A model generated the notes under the pieces. That model had not been told where the DNA came from and did not search any database. It worked only from the letters and a program-made list of their open reading frames with translations. From Sphagnum compactum (lineage: Eukaryota > Bryophyta > Sphagnopsida > Sphagnales), in contig OZ234496.1 of NCBI GenBank assembly GCA_965153455.1, forward strand, positions 8,455,863 through 8,519,862: a stretch of 64,000 nucleotides of DNA. Direction: 5' to 3'. The position numbers and the translations under genes were made by a program. Positions 23,006 through 36,160 of the stretch are shown piece by piece (within the stretch, counting starts at the first letter, position 1; each line of letters opens with the position of its first letter).

Positions 23006-26000
23006 ATGGACACAGGAGTGGTCTTACCTCGGAAGCAAGCCAACTACACCTGCCGGGTCCGTTGCAGATTCTCTCTCGTAAATCAACTTTTTTTTTTTTC
23101 TTTTTGTAGTTGCTCTGTTTTCTGTTGATGGGTCGCTGCCAAATCTGCTATTCTCGTGCGTTGCCACTGAGAAGGCCGTGTTGTGACATTGTTTCTTTGT
23201 TGCACAAACCGCCGTCTTAACGAGCTTCTCACCATGTTTCTGATGGGGCTGTATGTGTATGTATGTGTGTTGAACAACAGGATGAAAGATACTGCTTGAG
23301 TATGCAAAGATACAAGGGACAACAATACAGTCAACTCTACTTCTATCGTCTCCATACAATCCGCCAGAATCTCCTGTCCCGAGTACAAGAACGATGGCCA
23401 TCTCTTCCTGGTAATCAACAGCAAACTAGTTCCATGAACATCAGAAAGAGATAGAGAGACAGATAGAGACAGAGACAGAGAGATGTGTTGATTTTGTACA
23501 AGAATCTGCCATTGCCATCAGTTGCTAGGTTTGTACTCTGATTTGCACAAGAAACATGACCAATCTCTTCGTGGCAATCAACAGCAAAGTGGTTCCCAAG
23601 AGATGCCAATTTGTATAACGGGTTCTTTGACTGTTGCAATCAGATGCTAGAATGCAAAGAGAGAGAGAGAGAGAGTGTGTGTGTATGTGATTTCAGTTCT
23701 TCCATTTTGTGTGTGTTTTAGGGTTTAGGGTTCTAAACTGGTTCATGATCTTCCATTGATCTCCAATCAGGAAACTGTATCTGACATGATCTTCGCAAAG
23801 ATATATATCAGATTTTGATCAAGCTCTTGCTTTTGTATCTGGTGTGTGTTTTCAGTCTGTAAGATACTAGGATTGGAGGAGGGCCAACTGTGTGTGGTAG
23901 TTGGAACCCTCTACAAACAAATGCAGCTGAAACCTTCGATTCTTGAGGAGTATTCCAAAGAGGTGGGTTTTTTTGTTAATTCCTTCTCAGGTTTCTTTTG
24001 CTGTCAAATTGCCTTCGTGCTCAGGTTTTTTTTGTTGTCAGTATGCATTCTTGGTCAGGTTTTTCTCATCAAAATGCTTTCTGGATGTTCTGTTTGTCTG
24101 TGGAATACTTCAAAACATGAGTAAGGAGATCGACCTTTTCCTTTATTTGTACACAAATGACTCGGATGTGGGATGTTCACTCTGTGGGAAAAAGTGTATT
24201 TGGCTTCTTTGATTTTTCTGCAGAGATCTGTGGTGCCGCTAGCAACTCCAAGTAAATTCACACACAATGATGACTACCTGATAATGGAGGATGAGAGTGG
24301 CCGTGTGAAGCTGATCAGAGATGCCAATTTGCCATCTTTCTATGTCACTGGTTAGGATAATGCCATTTTGGCTTTCCTCAAGAAAGCAGTCTGATTATGC
24401 AACAGACATTGCCTCCTTTAGCTACATGTGCACTAATATCAGTTGATACGTGGCTGCTGGTGAGAGAGATAAGGAATGAAATTAGTATAGTCATACTAGC
24501 ATCACATGCTAGACTCTCATCCAAAACCCTAAACCCATAGAAACATCTGGGTGTTCTTTGCAAACAGGTTCATTCATTTTGGTTCAAAGTCTGTTGAATT
24601 GGCAATCAATTCTCTAGAAAGTGGGACTAAAAGGATTCCCATCAGTGATAACACTTTGGTGTTGTTGGTTACAGGTGTTGTTGTGGCTGTTTGTGGTAAG
24701 GAAGAGAAAGATGGTGAGTTCTTTGTGCAGGAAATTTTGGAGCCTGGGTTACCACCTCAAATTCCACTTCCATCTGCTGTAAGCTTTGGTAAGGAAATTC
24801 GTTTCTTTTGGGGTTTGGGAGTTCATGATCTGGCTGCTGCAACCTTTGAATATTTATGAGAATTTTTATAGAGAAAAATTTCTCACTTGTATGCTTTCAG
24901 TGATTCTTCCATACCAACTTAGCTAAGAGCTGCAATTCATATGAACATTTGATTCTCTAGTATTACTAGATGAGGGAGAGCTGCCCATCCATGCAATCAA
25001 AGGAGAAGTGCACAAGTGTCAGTCAAGGTCCTTATATGGAACCAAGTGAAGATTTCAATGAATGCTGCTACAATTCAACTGGGGAGGATTTTTTTAAAAA
25101 CAATTGTTTCCATCTGCCTGCTTACATTTTGGATGTTGTGAGAGCAGATGAGGAAAAATTTGTCGTGTTTGCATCGGGGCTAAAAATTGGAGGAGAATCT
25201 ACAAATCCTCTTGAACTGCAACTGCTTCTGGATCACTTGACTGGTCATCTTGGTGAAGAAGAGGTTTGATCTATGCCCCCAAATCAGTTTCTTGAGACTT
25301 GAGATTACAATTCTCAAAGGCAGGACCATGCACTGAAATTACAATGGGTCTCAGACTCTGATGGTCCACATGCAGTTTGTGTGATGGGGTTTGCACCAAT
25401 CCATTAGTGGTATGGCAGGGATTGGCATACGAGCCAATGAAAGGTGTCATGTGCATTAGTATACTGTAGGGATGGATGGGTTGTTACTTGATTCTTTTTG
25501 AATCTTTTAAAGGCATGTGGATTTTCTTGATAACTGTGAAAGATTGACCAGGATTCAGAGCTGGATGGTGACTACAGGAGCAGAGTTTGAGTTCTCAGAT
25601 TGTGCGTGTTGTCATTGCTGGAGGTTCTGTTGACTTGCAGACCAGCTTATCAAATGGCCAGGCATGTTGAGAATTTTTTTTTCTTCCTGCATCTTCTGTT
25701 TGGTTGCCTTTTTCTCATCGATTTTCTGTCTCCAATCCCATTGATGTAATCCCCTTCTTGTCCCCTCATGATCTCTTGTAGATCTAAATTTGTGATGTCA
25801 TCTACACCCACAAGGCTGCAGAATATCCTACTTTTAGTTCAAAGAGCAGGACAAATGATGCACTTGGTTCTGTGGACTGCAGCCGTTGTCAGGAAAGGAA
25901 CAGACCAAGCTTGTGGAACCAATCAGAGAACTCGATCTGGCACTAACTCAGGTGCCTATTGTCATTCATGAATACTGTAAATGAATGGTGACTCAGTTTT

Positions 26001-27842
26001 GGGTATAATGCAAGCAAAATATTCATCTTAAACCTTGTCTGGCATGGTGTAAAACCCTAAACCCTAATACCTGGTTGCAATAGTAGAAGCCAGTTAGACA
26101 AGGGTGGACTACCATGGTAACATACATGCCAGCAAGAAATTTCTGATTTGATGAAATGTACCATCTCTTGGGTGGCAGCTTGCAGCAGCTATGCCTGTGG
26201 ATATCATGCCTGGTCCCAATGATCCAGCTAATTACTCCCTCCCCCAGCAGGTAAACCACCTTACTGCAAGCTGTTTACTTCTTCTACATAACAGATTGCC
26301 AATTTGTTGCACATAAAGTTGTGTGGAATTCCACCAGGTGGGTATTCCATGTATAATTTACAGTTATGCTATTTCCATGTTGCAAACAGAGAATATCCCC
26401 CCCTTTCACACTCAGAATGGAGATGCAATTCGATGAACTGCTATAATATGTGGGTTTGTCTCAGATTGAACCATTGTCTGCTATAATGATTGTTTGTGGA
26501 GTGTTTGTTTTTCCTTTCACCCAGCCTCTTCACAGGTGCCTATTTCCTGGGGCTTCCTTGTACAATACCTTTGTCTCAGCCACTAATCCTCATCAGTTTG
26601 AGCTTGATGGTGCCTTGTAAGTTATCAACCTCCTATAAGGAAAAAAAGTATGTGCATTCCTTTGATCCAATCTAGGAAGGTGCTATTTTGACAGCACAGT
26701 TTCAAAATCCATGAAGTTGTATAGCTCAGTTTGGAAACACCGATTTGGTTTGTTGTGAATTTAATTGTTGGGAACCTTTTTCTGGTTCATGGCCTTATAT
26801 TCAACGTGAGGCTGTCCCTGAACGAAGAGCAGGTTTCTTGGCACATCAGGCCAGAATATTGAAGATTTGGAGAAATACAGTGAGGCTGAAGAGCGCCTTG
26901 ATTTTATGGAGAGGACTCTTGTGTGGCGGCACTTGGCACCAACAGCCCCTGACACTCTAGGTCTTCCTCTCTGCTAACTGCCACCACCTTTTTCTCAGTT
27001 TTTTCTTTTTGTGGATGCATGATTGTGGCTGACCTCTCTGGCAGTAGAGACATCAACCTATGTTACAAGTGGGTTCTTGTTGATAAACAACTGTTGAAGT
27101 ATATAGAAGTCTTGTTAACAACTAACATGGGGTGAGGTGCTAGCAGGGTGTTATCCTTTTACTGACAGAGATCCATTCATCTTGGATATGTGCCCGCATG
27201 TCTACTTTTGTGGTAACCAACCAAGTTATGCATCAAGATTACTCAAAGGTAGAAAATTCTTTACACTGAATATGTGTAACTTTCTATTGAAACATATGAC
27301 ACCCGGTGGCACAAGCTTTCTTCTTTCATTTGATTTTCTTGCCTGGGATATATCATGAGGTAACATTAAAAGGAGAGAGAAGAGAGAGAGACACAAACAC
27401 ACACACACACAGTGAGAAATTGAAAGAGAGATTGCTAGGTAGACTATACAGTCATGCTTCCAATATCTCTCTTTCAAGCCAAATGGGTCCAAGAGATTTT
27501 AAGCATAGAAGGCACCTTTTGTACTACTAACAAGGTGGTGGGGGTTTTATGCTGCAGGTCCTTCCGGGCAGCAAGTTCGCCTTATTTGCATTCCAAGCTT
27601 TCAGGAGACAAGCTCTGTTGTTCTGGTAATATGTCATGACCCTTGCAATGTGTCAAAGTTGTCATGACGACTCCAGATGTGTTTCATCACAGTGTGGCCT
27701 TTCTGCAGATCTTTTCAGGGTTTGTGTCTCTTTTCTTGGCTTATGGTCTTCTTCTTCTTCACCTTTGGCTGGGGAGCAGGTCAGTCTAAAAACATGGGAT
27801 TCTCATATCTTGACATTCTCAGCAAACTCTTTTCAACCTTGA
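23006..27842 (+). CDS. POLD2: DNA polymerase delta small (B) subunit
   Basis: Regulatory subunit that anchors the catalytic chain of replicative polymerase delta. Coding exons: 23006-23077, 23281-23410, 23856-23962, 24224-24350, 24675-24788, 25145-25263, 25578-25661, 25883-25951, 26179-26250, 26525-26616, 26833-26960, 27147-27248, 27558-27625, 27780-27842; phases agree throughout and give 448 residues (family about 430-470). N-terminal: [17 protein letters not shown]-fold: [20 protein letters not shown] and [15 protein letters not shown]. Inactive calcineurin-like phosphoesterase domain: [87 protein letters not shown] and [17 protein letters not shown]. The exon 7 donor appears to be GC (gcatgt). 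Exon 1 and the exon 5/6 junction are the least certain: an open frame extends exon 6 upstream to 24970. Confidence 0.93.
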
Positions 27843-28659
27843 AACTATGAGATATTTGCAGGTCAGAGAAGTTTTCTGTACTTCCATGAGATTATCTCAT
27901 GCTCATACATATTAGGGATTTGCTGTTGTCTTCCACATATTGGTGTTCTTCTTTTTGTGTTTGTTTTAAAGTTTGTGTGCCGGTTAGGTTATCAATATTT
28001 TTGGTAATAACTGGTGGCTATGCAGAAGGGCAGATTATCCAATACACAGTTGATAACCGTCAGTTTTTTTATTAAAAGAATTCAGTTCTTTATCATGAAA
28101 GAAGTTTAATGTTTTAGGATTGATAACCAGGTCATTTGGGTAGGTTATTAGATTTTGAAATTTGAATTATTAAGCAGTTAGGTTATTAACTGGTTGTCAA
28201 AATATCAATAACCGACTTGTAGGTTATTAAGAACTGGATTGATAACTGGGTCAAACGCAATAACTGGCCAACACTTCAATTGTCATTTTACCTTCAAATT
28301 GTTGTTATGGAGATTTCTCTGCAATTTCATAGATACAAGGTGAGTGACAAAGTCTTCATGCCAAGAAGAGACAATGGCTGGACTGTGATTTTGAAGCCAG
28401 ATGGTTTAAGTTCGATGTTGGCATTTGTGACAGACCGCTGGAAGTCATTTCTTCTATTTGGGATTCTCTTGTGATTGGGTGTGCCATCCAGAAGATGTAT
28501 TTCTCAACTGACAATCTCAGCGCACAAAATGTTCACAGCTTACAGACATGGAGACAAGTGTGACTTGTATGGCAACTGTGACTTTTTCCACCCTTTTTTT
28601 CTAAGGCATTATTGTGACCTTTTTCTGTCATACACAACTGTCATTGAAGCAGAAGGCTC
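27843..28659. other. POLD2 3' flank, unassigned
   Basis: A likely 3' UTR is followed by a stretch (28000-28270) with five or more 'ggttattaactgg / gataactgg' phrases. A 64-codon frame at 28280 reads KVSDKVFMPRRDNGWTVILK; not recognised, could be chance or an unannotated exon. Confidence 0.35.
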
Positions 28660-28895
28660 AAAGGTTTCCTCCAGATCATAGATGGACTCCACAGATCAAC
28701 CAGTGTAAATTTTTTGCGTACCAAATTGAATCAGCAGAAGTCTCAAAGTCATCCTCCAGACTATGAACTCCAGCTCAATGGGTGTCAAATTTTGAATACC
28801 AAACTGCAGCAGAAGTCTCAAAGTTTTCCTCCCAATTATGAACTCTGGATCAACAGGTGTAAAATTTTTGCATACCAAGAAGGTTATGCATTTGA
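28660..28895 (+). repeat. Three imperfect tandem units of 75-85 bp
   Basis: Units begin 'aaaggtttcctccagat' (28660), 'aaagtcatcctccagac' (28745) and 'aaagttttcctcccaat' (28820). Each continues with a 'tgaactcc...caa' middle, 'gtgtaaattttt/gtgtcaaatttt' and 'taccaa', and the first two end in 'gcagaagtctcaa'. One frame stays open across units two and three (QKSQSHPPDYELQLNGCQI, then QKSQSFPPNYELWINRCKI). Confidence 0.8.
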
Positions 28896-31523
28896 ATCAA
28901 AATCCATGTGATGCTCAAGTGGTAAATGTCAGAACCATAGTGGGTGCCCCCTCCGAATCCAGGGTCCAGAGGTCAGCCAGTTGTCAACAGCTTCAACTCA
29001 GGGGGTTTCGCAATTAAAACAGGTACAGTTTTTGAAAAACATGAGGCTTCTCTTTCTCTCTTGTCTTTCACAAACAATTGCTACATTCTTGGGTTTCTTC
29101 TGAGGTGGTGTGCATTGAGGTCAGAGTGCAACATTTGTTTTAAGTAGTGGGCAGAAATACTGGAACTTATCAAGAAATTGAATTCTTATGAAAGCATTTT
29201 GTAAAGTCACTTTTTTTTTAAACGCCTTCTTTTGCCCCCCTCTTTCTGACTTGTAAGTGCAACTTTGCTGCAGTAGGTGATGCTCCTTTCATGTATTTCA
29301 CACAGAAGCTTTTTTGTTTGTAGGTATGTTGTCAAAGGTTCTATCTAAATTATGACGGGAGAACAAAATTAGGGTTAGGATTTATGAGTTTTAATAATCC
29401 TTGTTGTTTCAACTTCTCTCTTAATTGTTCGCGTGGCATTCAATCTTGCCTCTTGTTCCTAATAGTGATGTCCATTGGTGTTTCAACTGTTCTCTTAATC
29501 GTTTGAGTGGCGTCCAACTGTGCCTCTTTGTTGAAGTGGAGGCGTTGAGCACTGTACAAAAAAATACTCAACACTGGTGAGGCCATGTCGCCCCAGTTGT
29601 TGTTCCCTCACCTTCCATAAGGCAATTTGACGCTCCTCAATGTGCCGGTTGTTGGGTGGTCCTCTCTTTTTGGAACTTGGAACTGGCAGGTAAGGCTATG
29701 CGGTAGATGCATACCCTTGAACAACAGATCTCAAAAATTGAAGAACTGGTTTTTTAAACCCTAAACCAGTTTTCACCAGGGTTTTTGAAAAGATCAAAGA
29801 ACAGGGTAAAAGAACCGACATAAAACCGCCGGTTCTTTGCTGATTACTTCAATATAACTGCTCCCAAAAACCCAAAATGGGAGGTTCTTTGAATTCTCTA
29901 AATTGTAAATGACAGGGAACCGGAGGTTATTAACCAAACCCAAGAACCACACAACATTGGTATTATGTGCCCCCCTGCCCTGGCAAAGTAGTAACTCTTG
30001 TTTTTAACCCACCCACACCCACTACCCACTACCCAACCCCCAAGGGTGTGACTATGGTTAATACCCTGATTTAAGGTTTGGGTGAAGAAAAGACCAAGGT
30101 TAAATCTAGGGAACCACACCTGGCCTTGCGCTCCAATTTAATTGGGAAGTTGTTGTTTATATATAGTTCATGAAATGCTTACCATATTATTTATTATTTA
30201 ATGTGGTTTTGTGAGGCCATCCTATTAAAAGATCATCATATATATATTAACTATGTGGAAAGGTTGGAATAAGTTTTTAAGTTTGAAAATATATTGGTAA
30301 CCCTTTTGAGTTCATAATTTAACTACTATGGTTGAGAAGTAGGGTACCCTATTACCCAATTAGCTAAATTTTATGGTAAACCATACCCCCTCCTTATTTA
30401 TTTACCCACCACAAGAGTGTTTTTTTAAAATTTTTTAAGGGGTGCAAATTTTCATTTTTTTTTTCAATAAGATCAATAGGATTTTCAACACATACAAAAG
30501 GGCTTTTTTTTGTGTTTAATAAAATGAACCTAATTTAAAGATTTTGAAAAATAAAATAAAATAAAATAAATTGCCAGATTTTACAACAGGTTCCATAGTT
30601 TAATCAAAATGAGTTTTTTTGGTGGGTAATGATGTACACATAGTAATGTTTTTTTTTCTCTGAAAAAAATTTGTCATTTTAAACCCAAAATATTGGGGAA
30701 ATTTTGGAAATTTTGGCTTCCCTAGCACATAAATTTGACTAATTTGTCTATTTTTGGGGAAAATTTTAGCCAATTTTTTTGAAAAAGAAACCCCCGATCG
30801 TTACTTGATGGTTAAATAGTCTCACATTAAAAACAAAAATACTCAACCTGGGAAGAGAATACAAATAACCAAACAATCAATTTATATATTAGAAGTTGGT
30901 TGTCTTGGAAGTCACTTTTTTCCAACCGAAATCTCAAAATCAAATTTCTTAAAAAAAAGAGACAACACCTTTCTTAAAACTCTGAAAATTTTGCTACCCA
31001 ATAATCAAATAAACCCAAATACCCTTATAACCCTAAACCCTAAATCCATGGATATCTCATGTGTATGTAACTTGAAATTTTCAAAAAACAAAAAGATGAT
31101 CAAACAAATAAAATTAAAAAAAAAACAAAATTGTTTAAATCATTACACATTTTTCAATTACTTGTGCCAATCAAATTACCTTTAGTTTGTTGGGCTTTGC
31201 CCCCACAGGGCTAGCAAGGGACTTATTGCATTGGATCCAAGGTTTGGAATGTTTTGACCTTATTAGAACTCGTTTCTTTGGTGAAAGTGTGTTAGATTGG
31301 AAAACGGATTCTTTTGGTGTTCAAAGTGTGGACACAGTAGGTAGGTGTACAACATCTCTTTGTCTATTGGCAAGGCCAGCGTGTTTGTGATTGCCTTTGT
31401 TTAAAACATCCATGACTTCACTCGACGACAACGTCGACACCATTGTCGGTGCAGGCCCACAACAATTGCCATGCACTAATTTGTTGCAGGGAAACTAGCC
31501 AAAAGGCAGCTGATTGTAGCTAC
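28896..31523. other. Intergenic, no gene supported
   Basis: Includes pyrimidine-, A- and T-rich low complexity (30410-31130) with an (aaaat)n run at 30550-30570, and telomere-like 'accctaaaccctaa' at 31027-31043. No coding motif seen. Confidence 0.35.
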
Positions 31524-31583
31524 AGTCAGATTGGACCAAGTTCAGTCAGATTGGACCAAGTTTAGTCAGATTGGACCATGTTT
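31524..31583 (+). repeat. 20-bp unit, three tandem copies
   Basis: 'agtcagattggaccaagttc' at 31524, 31544 and 31564; the last copies differ at one or two bases. Confidence 0.95.
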
Positions 31584-31769
31584 AACAATAAGTTATACTC
31601 GGGAAGGAAGAAAGAAAACAAAGAAAACACGATGTTCTCCAAATGCTTGCACTTTCCTGCATGTCACACACAAGTGCCCTTTCCATTGGAGAGTTGCTGC
31701 AGCTGAGCTAAAAAAAAGTCAAATAATTATTTTGTAAATCTTGGTAGGCCCACTGGGTATTATTATTTA

Positions 31770-31832
31770 TTATTAGTAATATAATATAATATATAATATA
31801 TAATATATAATAATAATATTATTATTATTGTT
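31770..31832. repeat. (TAATA)n-type microsatellite
   Basis: Almost pure A/T repeat of 'taatataatatata' passing into (att)n; partly self-complementary. Confidence 0.9.
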
Positions 31833-32149
31833 TGAAAATCTATTTGGTTTGCATTTGAAAGAGTTGTGCCCACATGAATGAATTTTTTTTTTTCTTTTTC
31901 TTTCAGAGATATACTGTTTCAAGTTTCATGGTTAAATGAGTTACTACTGTGCAGTGTTTTTAGTATTCATACTTTAAGCAGACCTTTTTTTTTTTTTTTT
32001 TTGGCTTTGGGGTGGAAAGTTTTTGGGAATTTTTAAGTCACTACAAGTTCATTTTATTTTTTAAATCACCAAAAATTGGAGAAAAATATTCGACTAAAAA
32101 AAAAAAAAAGCTAGATTTTCTATACATGGTTCAAGTAGGTATTATATAA

Positions 32150-32245
32150 TAGGATATTTGAATTTTTTCCTTTTCATTTTTCTTCAACAGCCAAATTTGG
32201 CTAAATTATCTTATGGATGATTGTCACCTTGGCTATGTCACAATT
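32150..32245 (+). repeat. Dispersed 'TTTGGCTAAATTAT' repeat, third locus
   Basis: 'agccaaatttggctaaatta' followed by 'attgtcaccttggctatgtc'. Closest relative in the window is 22690-22800. Confidence 0.6.
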
Positions 32246-32389
32246 ATATAAATAAATAATTAATATTATTATAATTTAGCCCATACTAGGAAGTCAAGAA
32301 AAAGCAGCTTATGAAAGCTTTTTGCTTGCATTGCTTCCAGTAAGTTCCCACCACCCACATGTAACCAGTGTTAGGGTTGGGTGTGTTTT

Positions 32390-32710
32390 TCAGATCCCTT
32401 TTTCTAGGGCTTTTTTTCCTCCCAGTTTTGGGTACCTTTTTCTAGGGTTTTTTCTTACCAGATTTGGTGCCTTTTTTAGGGCTTTTTTTCCTACCAGTTT
32501 TGGGTGCCTTTTTCTAGGGCTTTTTCGTACCAGATTTGGTGCCTGCCTTTTTTAGGGTTTTTTTCCTACCAGTTTTGGGTGCCTTTTTCTAGGGCTTTTT
32601 CTTACCAGATTTGGTGCCTTTTATAGGGCTTTTTTCCTACCAGTTTTGGTGTGTTATTCAGGTCCCCTTTTTTTTGGGGTTTTTTCCTTACCAGTTTTGG
32701 TGTCTTACTT
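32390..32710 (+). repeat. Minisatellite, about 38-40 bp unit with alternating A/B forms
   Basis: Repeats of 'ttttctagggctttttt' + 'cctaccagttttgggtgcc' alternate with 'cttaccagatttggtgcc', giving a dimer of about 78 bp repeated roughly four times. The alternation shows that the array grew by amplifying a dimer. Confidence 0.9.
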
Positions 32711-33471
32711 CGTTGTTATACAAGTACCCATGATTGCCCAATAATTTATTTTATTTTTCAAAATCCTCTTTGACAATAAAAGGAGTATTTGATGGAATTT
32801 TGGTAATAAATATAGGCAACTTCTTTGGTAGGTTTTTAAGACTCTAAATCTCTAACTTATATTATTATTGTGGGTCTTATTACAACTTTTTTGTACTTCT
32901 TCTTTTTTTTCTTTTTTTTTTGGGGGGCAAAAAGGGGGGGAAGACATATTATTGTTCCACTAATAGGACATAGAAATGTTGTTAATTTTTAAATACCTAC
33001 TCCACAATGGTGGACTGGGCCTAAATAAAGCAAGAAGCTCCTCAGGTTTCCACCAATTTTTTAATATTTTTCTCTCCCTTGTAATTTCCTTAAAAAAATT
33101 TCAACATTTTCCAAAAAAAAATAAAAAAATTTTCCAATTCTTTTTGAAATTTCAAAAAAAATTAAAAAAAATTATTGCCGAATGTGAAAAAAAAAACAAA
33201 GGCACTATGTTATGTTTTATGTGATAGGGAACACCGTGCTTTGCTTTTGGTTTGAAATGAATCCTTGAAGGGAGAACTAACAACTAACTATTGCATGGAC
33301 GACACTTGCAAACCATTGGCAAAGTCGAGAGGAACGGGGTTAACAAGCAAAAGGCTGATACTACTACATACTACTATTGAGTGAGTATATTGAGTTACGA
33401 CGGGGTGAGAAGCGTGGGGCCAATGGGAAAGTGCTTGTGATCTGAAATCGGGGAATGTTTGGGAAGACTGT

Positions 33472-33735
33472 CAATAGGAATTTGACAAGTTATTATGTGT
33501 GTTATGATGATTTGTTGTTGTTGTTGGTATTTTTTTAGGTCAAATAGGAATTTGACGAGTTGTGTGTGTGTTATGATGATTTGTTGTTGTTGTTGTGTTT
33601 TTTTAGGTCAAAAGTCAGAAGCATTTATGGAGGAGTTTTTGTTGTTGTTGGTGGTGTTTTTTTAGGTTAAAAGTCAGAAGCATTTATAGAGGATTGTTTG
33701 TTGTTGTTGTTGTTGTTGTGGTGGTGTTTTTTCTT
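33472..33735 (+). repeat. Two adjacent tandem duplications around (GTT)n
   Basis: 'caataggaatttgac...ttatgatgatttgttgttg...tttttaggt' occurs at 33472 and 33541. 'aaaagtcagaagcatttat...gttgttgttg...tttttagg' occurs at 33608 and 33668. The (gtt)n tract length differs in every copy. Confidence 0.85.
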
Positions 33736-34320
33736 CATGATTCTGCTGCTTATTTGTGCAACTTTAATAGTACTACTTACAATGGGGTTTGCAGAACCAT
33801 AGCACACCGTTTCAAACATACCCTCTCTTTCTCTCTGTCTCTGGGTTTTAATCATAAGTAATAAATAAATATCATAAATATGAATCATTATTGTTATCTA
33901 TTTGATTTTATAATTATTTTTTAAAATTTAAAAATTTAAAAAAAAGGGAAAAAAAGAGAAAAAAGATATCTATGTTTTGCCCATTTGTTGAGTCACATGT
34001 GGCAAGGCAATTTGGGTACGTACCCCCAATTTGAAGATACGAAGTCTTGTCTTCGTTGTTATTATATGTACCTAATATGCCTTGTTGTCCATCCCCTATT
34101 GCAAGAGTGCTCCCTTGCTCGGCCTTTACCCTACACGTAAGGGGGTTGTGGTGTCCTAGAGTACGTGGATTAGGACACCCAAGTGGCAGAATCCAAATTG
34201 GAATCGGCATGATGATTGCCTCTCCCACCTATGAATTTAAGCACTAGAAGCAATAATCATCTGATGATTCCACTTTGGATTTCATGCGATTCCACTTTGG
34301 AATCTGCCAGTTCCACTTGT

Positions 34321-34440
34321 GATGTGAATCAACGGTGGGAAACTCTCTTTCGATGTGAATCAACGGTGGGAAACTCTCTTTCGATGTGAATCAATGGTGG
34401 GAAACACTCTTGTGATGTGAATTAATAATGGGGGGGGAAC
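34321..34440 (+). repeat. 31-bp unit, four tandem copies
   Basis: 'gatgtgaatcaacggtggga' starts copies at 34321, 34352 and 34383, with a degenerate fourth at about 34415. The first two are identical. Confidence 0.95.
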
Positions 34441-36160
34441 ACTGGTTATGGTCTAGAATAGGGCCTAGTAGAAAACCCCTTACCACCCAATGGATGGATG
34501 GATGGAACGGGGTGTGGTGGCCCTACTGGGATTGACTCATTCCTTTAGTGGACCGGCCCCCTTCCTATAGTACATATAAAAAGGATCTCAAAGAAGTGTT
34601 AAAACTAAGAAGGTTGAAAATTTCCAAAATCACATAATGTTGATTCTCTAGTGTATTTTTTATAGTTTCAAAAATTATTGTTTGAAGATTCCATGCAAAG
34701 GCCTTTTGAAAACATTCCAAATCCCAAGAGGTTTGAATTGGAGATTTCAAAATAAGTTAAATATTTTTTAAATTAAATTTTTTTTAAATTTATATATATA
34801 TAAATTTGACCAGTTTTTGTACTACCTTCAAAAGCTTTCCCCTTTTACTTATGCGAAGGAAAATGTTGGGAAAAAAATATTGGGCAATATTCACCAAATT
34901 TTTATTAATATCTAGAAGTGGTTGTTGAGGTTCCTCAACCCAACAACAAGACATGAACAATGAAGTAAAACCATATATACTCCAAAAAGCCCAATCTTCC
35001 TACAATATGTATAGCCAAAACAAGCAACCTAAATTTACGTATTTGAGTTCAAACGGGCCACCCAAAAAAAATCCCACTTTGAGTGCATTATGTAGTCATG
35101 CAATTTTCATCCATGCATCTATGGAGTCCCCCCACATGTTCACTACAAGTTGGGAACTCCCTCTAAAATTGAAATGCATGTACAAAAAAAGACAATTTAT
35201 GAACCACATTTTGAACTCCTTAAAATATTAGGGGGTTATTATTATAAGGAATGGAAAATTCATTTGACATTTGGAGAAATGTTTGAATTTTTGAAGCTTA
35301 AAACATATGAGTGCCTTAGAAAACCATTAACAACATCTAGGTACCTAATATATGCAACATGTATGTGAAAAAAATTAGGGAAATTTCATAATCTAGAATG
35401 ACTTGGAGAGCAAATGATTTAAGATAATACTATTGGGTTGGCAAAAACATTTTAGTGATCAATTGGTAGAATCAATCAATCAATCAATCAATTAATTGAT
35501 TAATTAATTCATCAGTTATTATTGGGTTTGTGATAACAAAAAAAATTGCAAAAAAAAATTTACCATTCTCCTTACATTCATTGAACTAGCCAATTTACAA
35601 AACTAACAAGTAAACCAAAACAAAACCATAACTAACAAACAAACAAACAAGCAGGAAAAGAGAGAGAGAGAGAGGGGTTGTGTGCATCATCATCCCTAAA
35701 ATTGTTCATAGGAAGAGTTTTGTGGCTTTCCTAGAAGAAGAAGAAGAAGAAGAAGATGAAGCTTCTTGATTAGCAGCAAGCTGAGAAGTAGCAAATAAAT
35801 GGGTTTTGGTTGCTAATTAAATTGTTTTGTTGGGTTTAGTCTGTTTGTTTTGTTTTGTTTGTTTGTTTGTTTGTGGGGTGGGTGCGTGTTTGTGTGAGCA
35901 AGAGGATTGTTGGGCAGTAGTTGGGTTGGCAGGGTTTTTTTTTTTTTTCTTTTCCTTTTAGGGTTTGGGGTTCATGGGAAAATCATCTGGTGACGGGTGG
36001 TGGTACCTAATACGTAGTACTAGTAGTACTACTGTTCTTGTGCTGCAGCAGAAGAATTATAATAAATATAGTTAAATGTTGAGTTCTGGAGAGCTTGTTG
36101 CTTGGTGGAATCTAAGTCATAGTTTGGGTGGCCATTGCTGCACCCTTCTTGGTGCTCTTC
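34441..36160. other. Intergenic and 5' flank of the DUF707 gene, rich in simple repeats
   Basis: Contains (ggat)n at 34491, (aatc)n/(attaa)n at 35470-35510, (ga)n at 35658, (gaa)n at 35730-35755, (gttt)n at 35840-35875 and a T run at 35937. The transcribed leader of the DUF707 gene probably lies within the last few hundred bases. No TATA box assigned. Confidence 0.5.
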
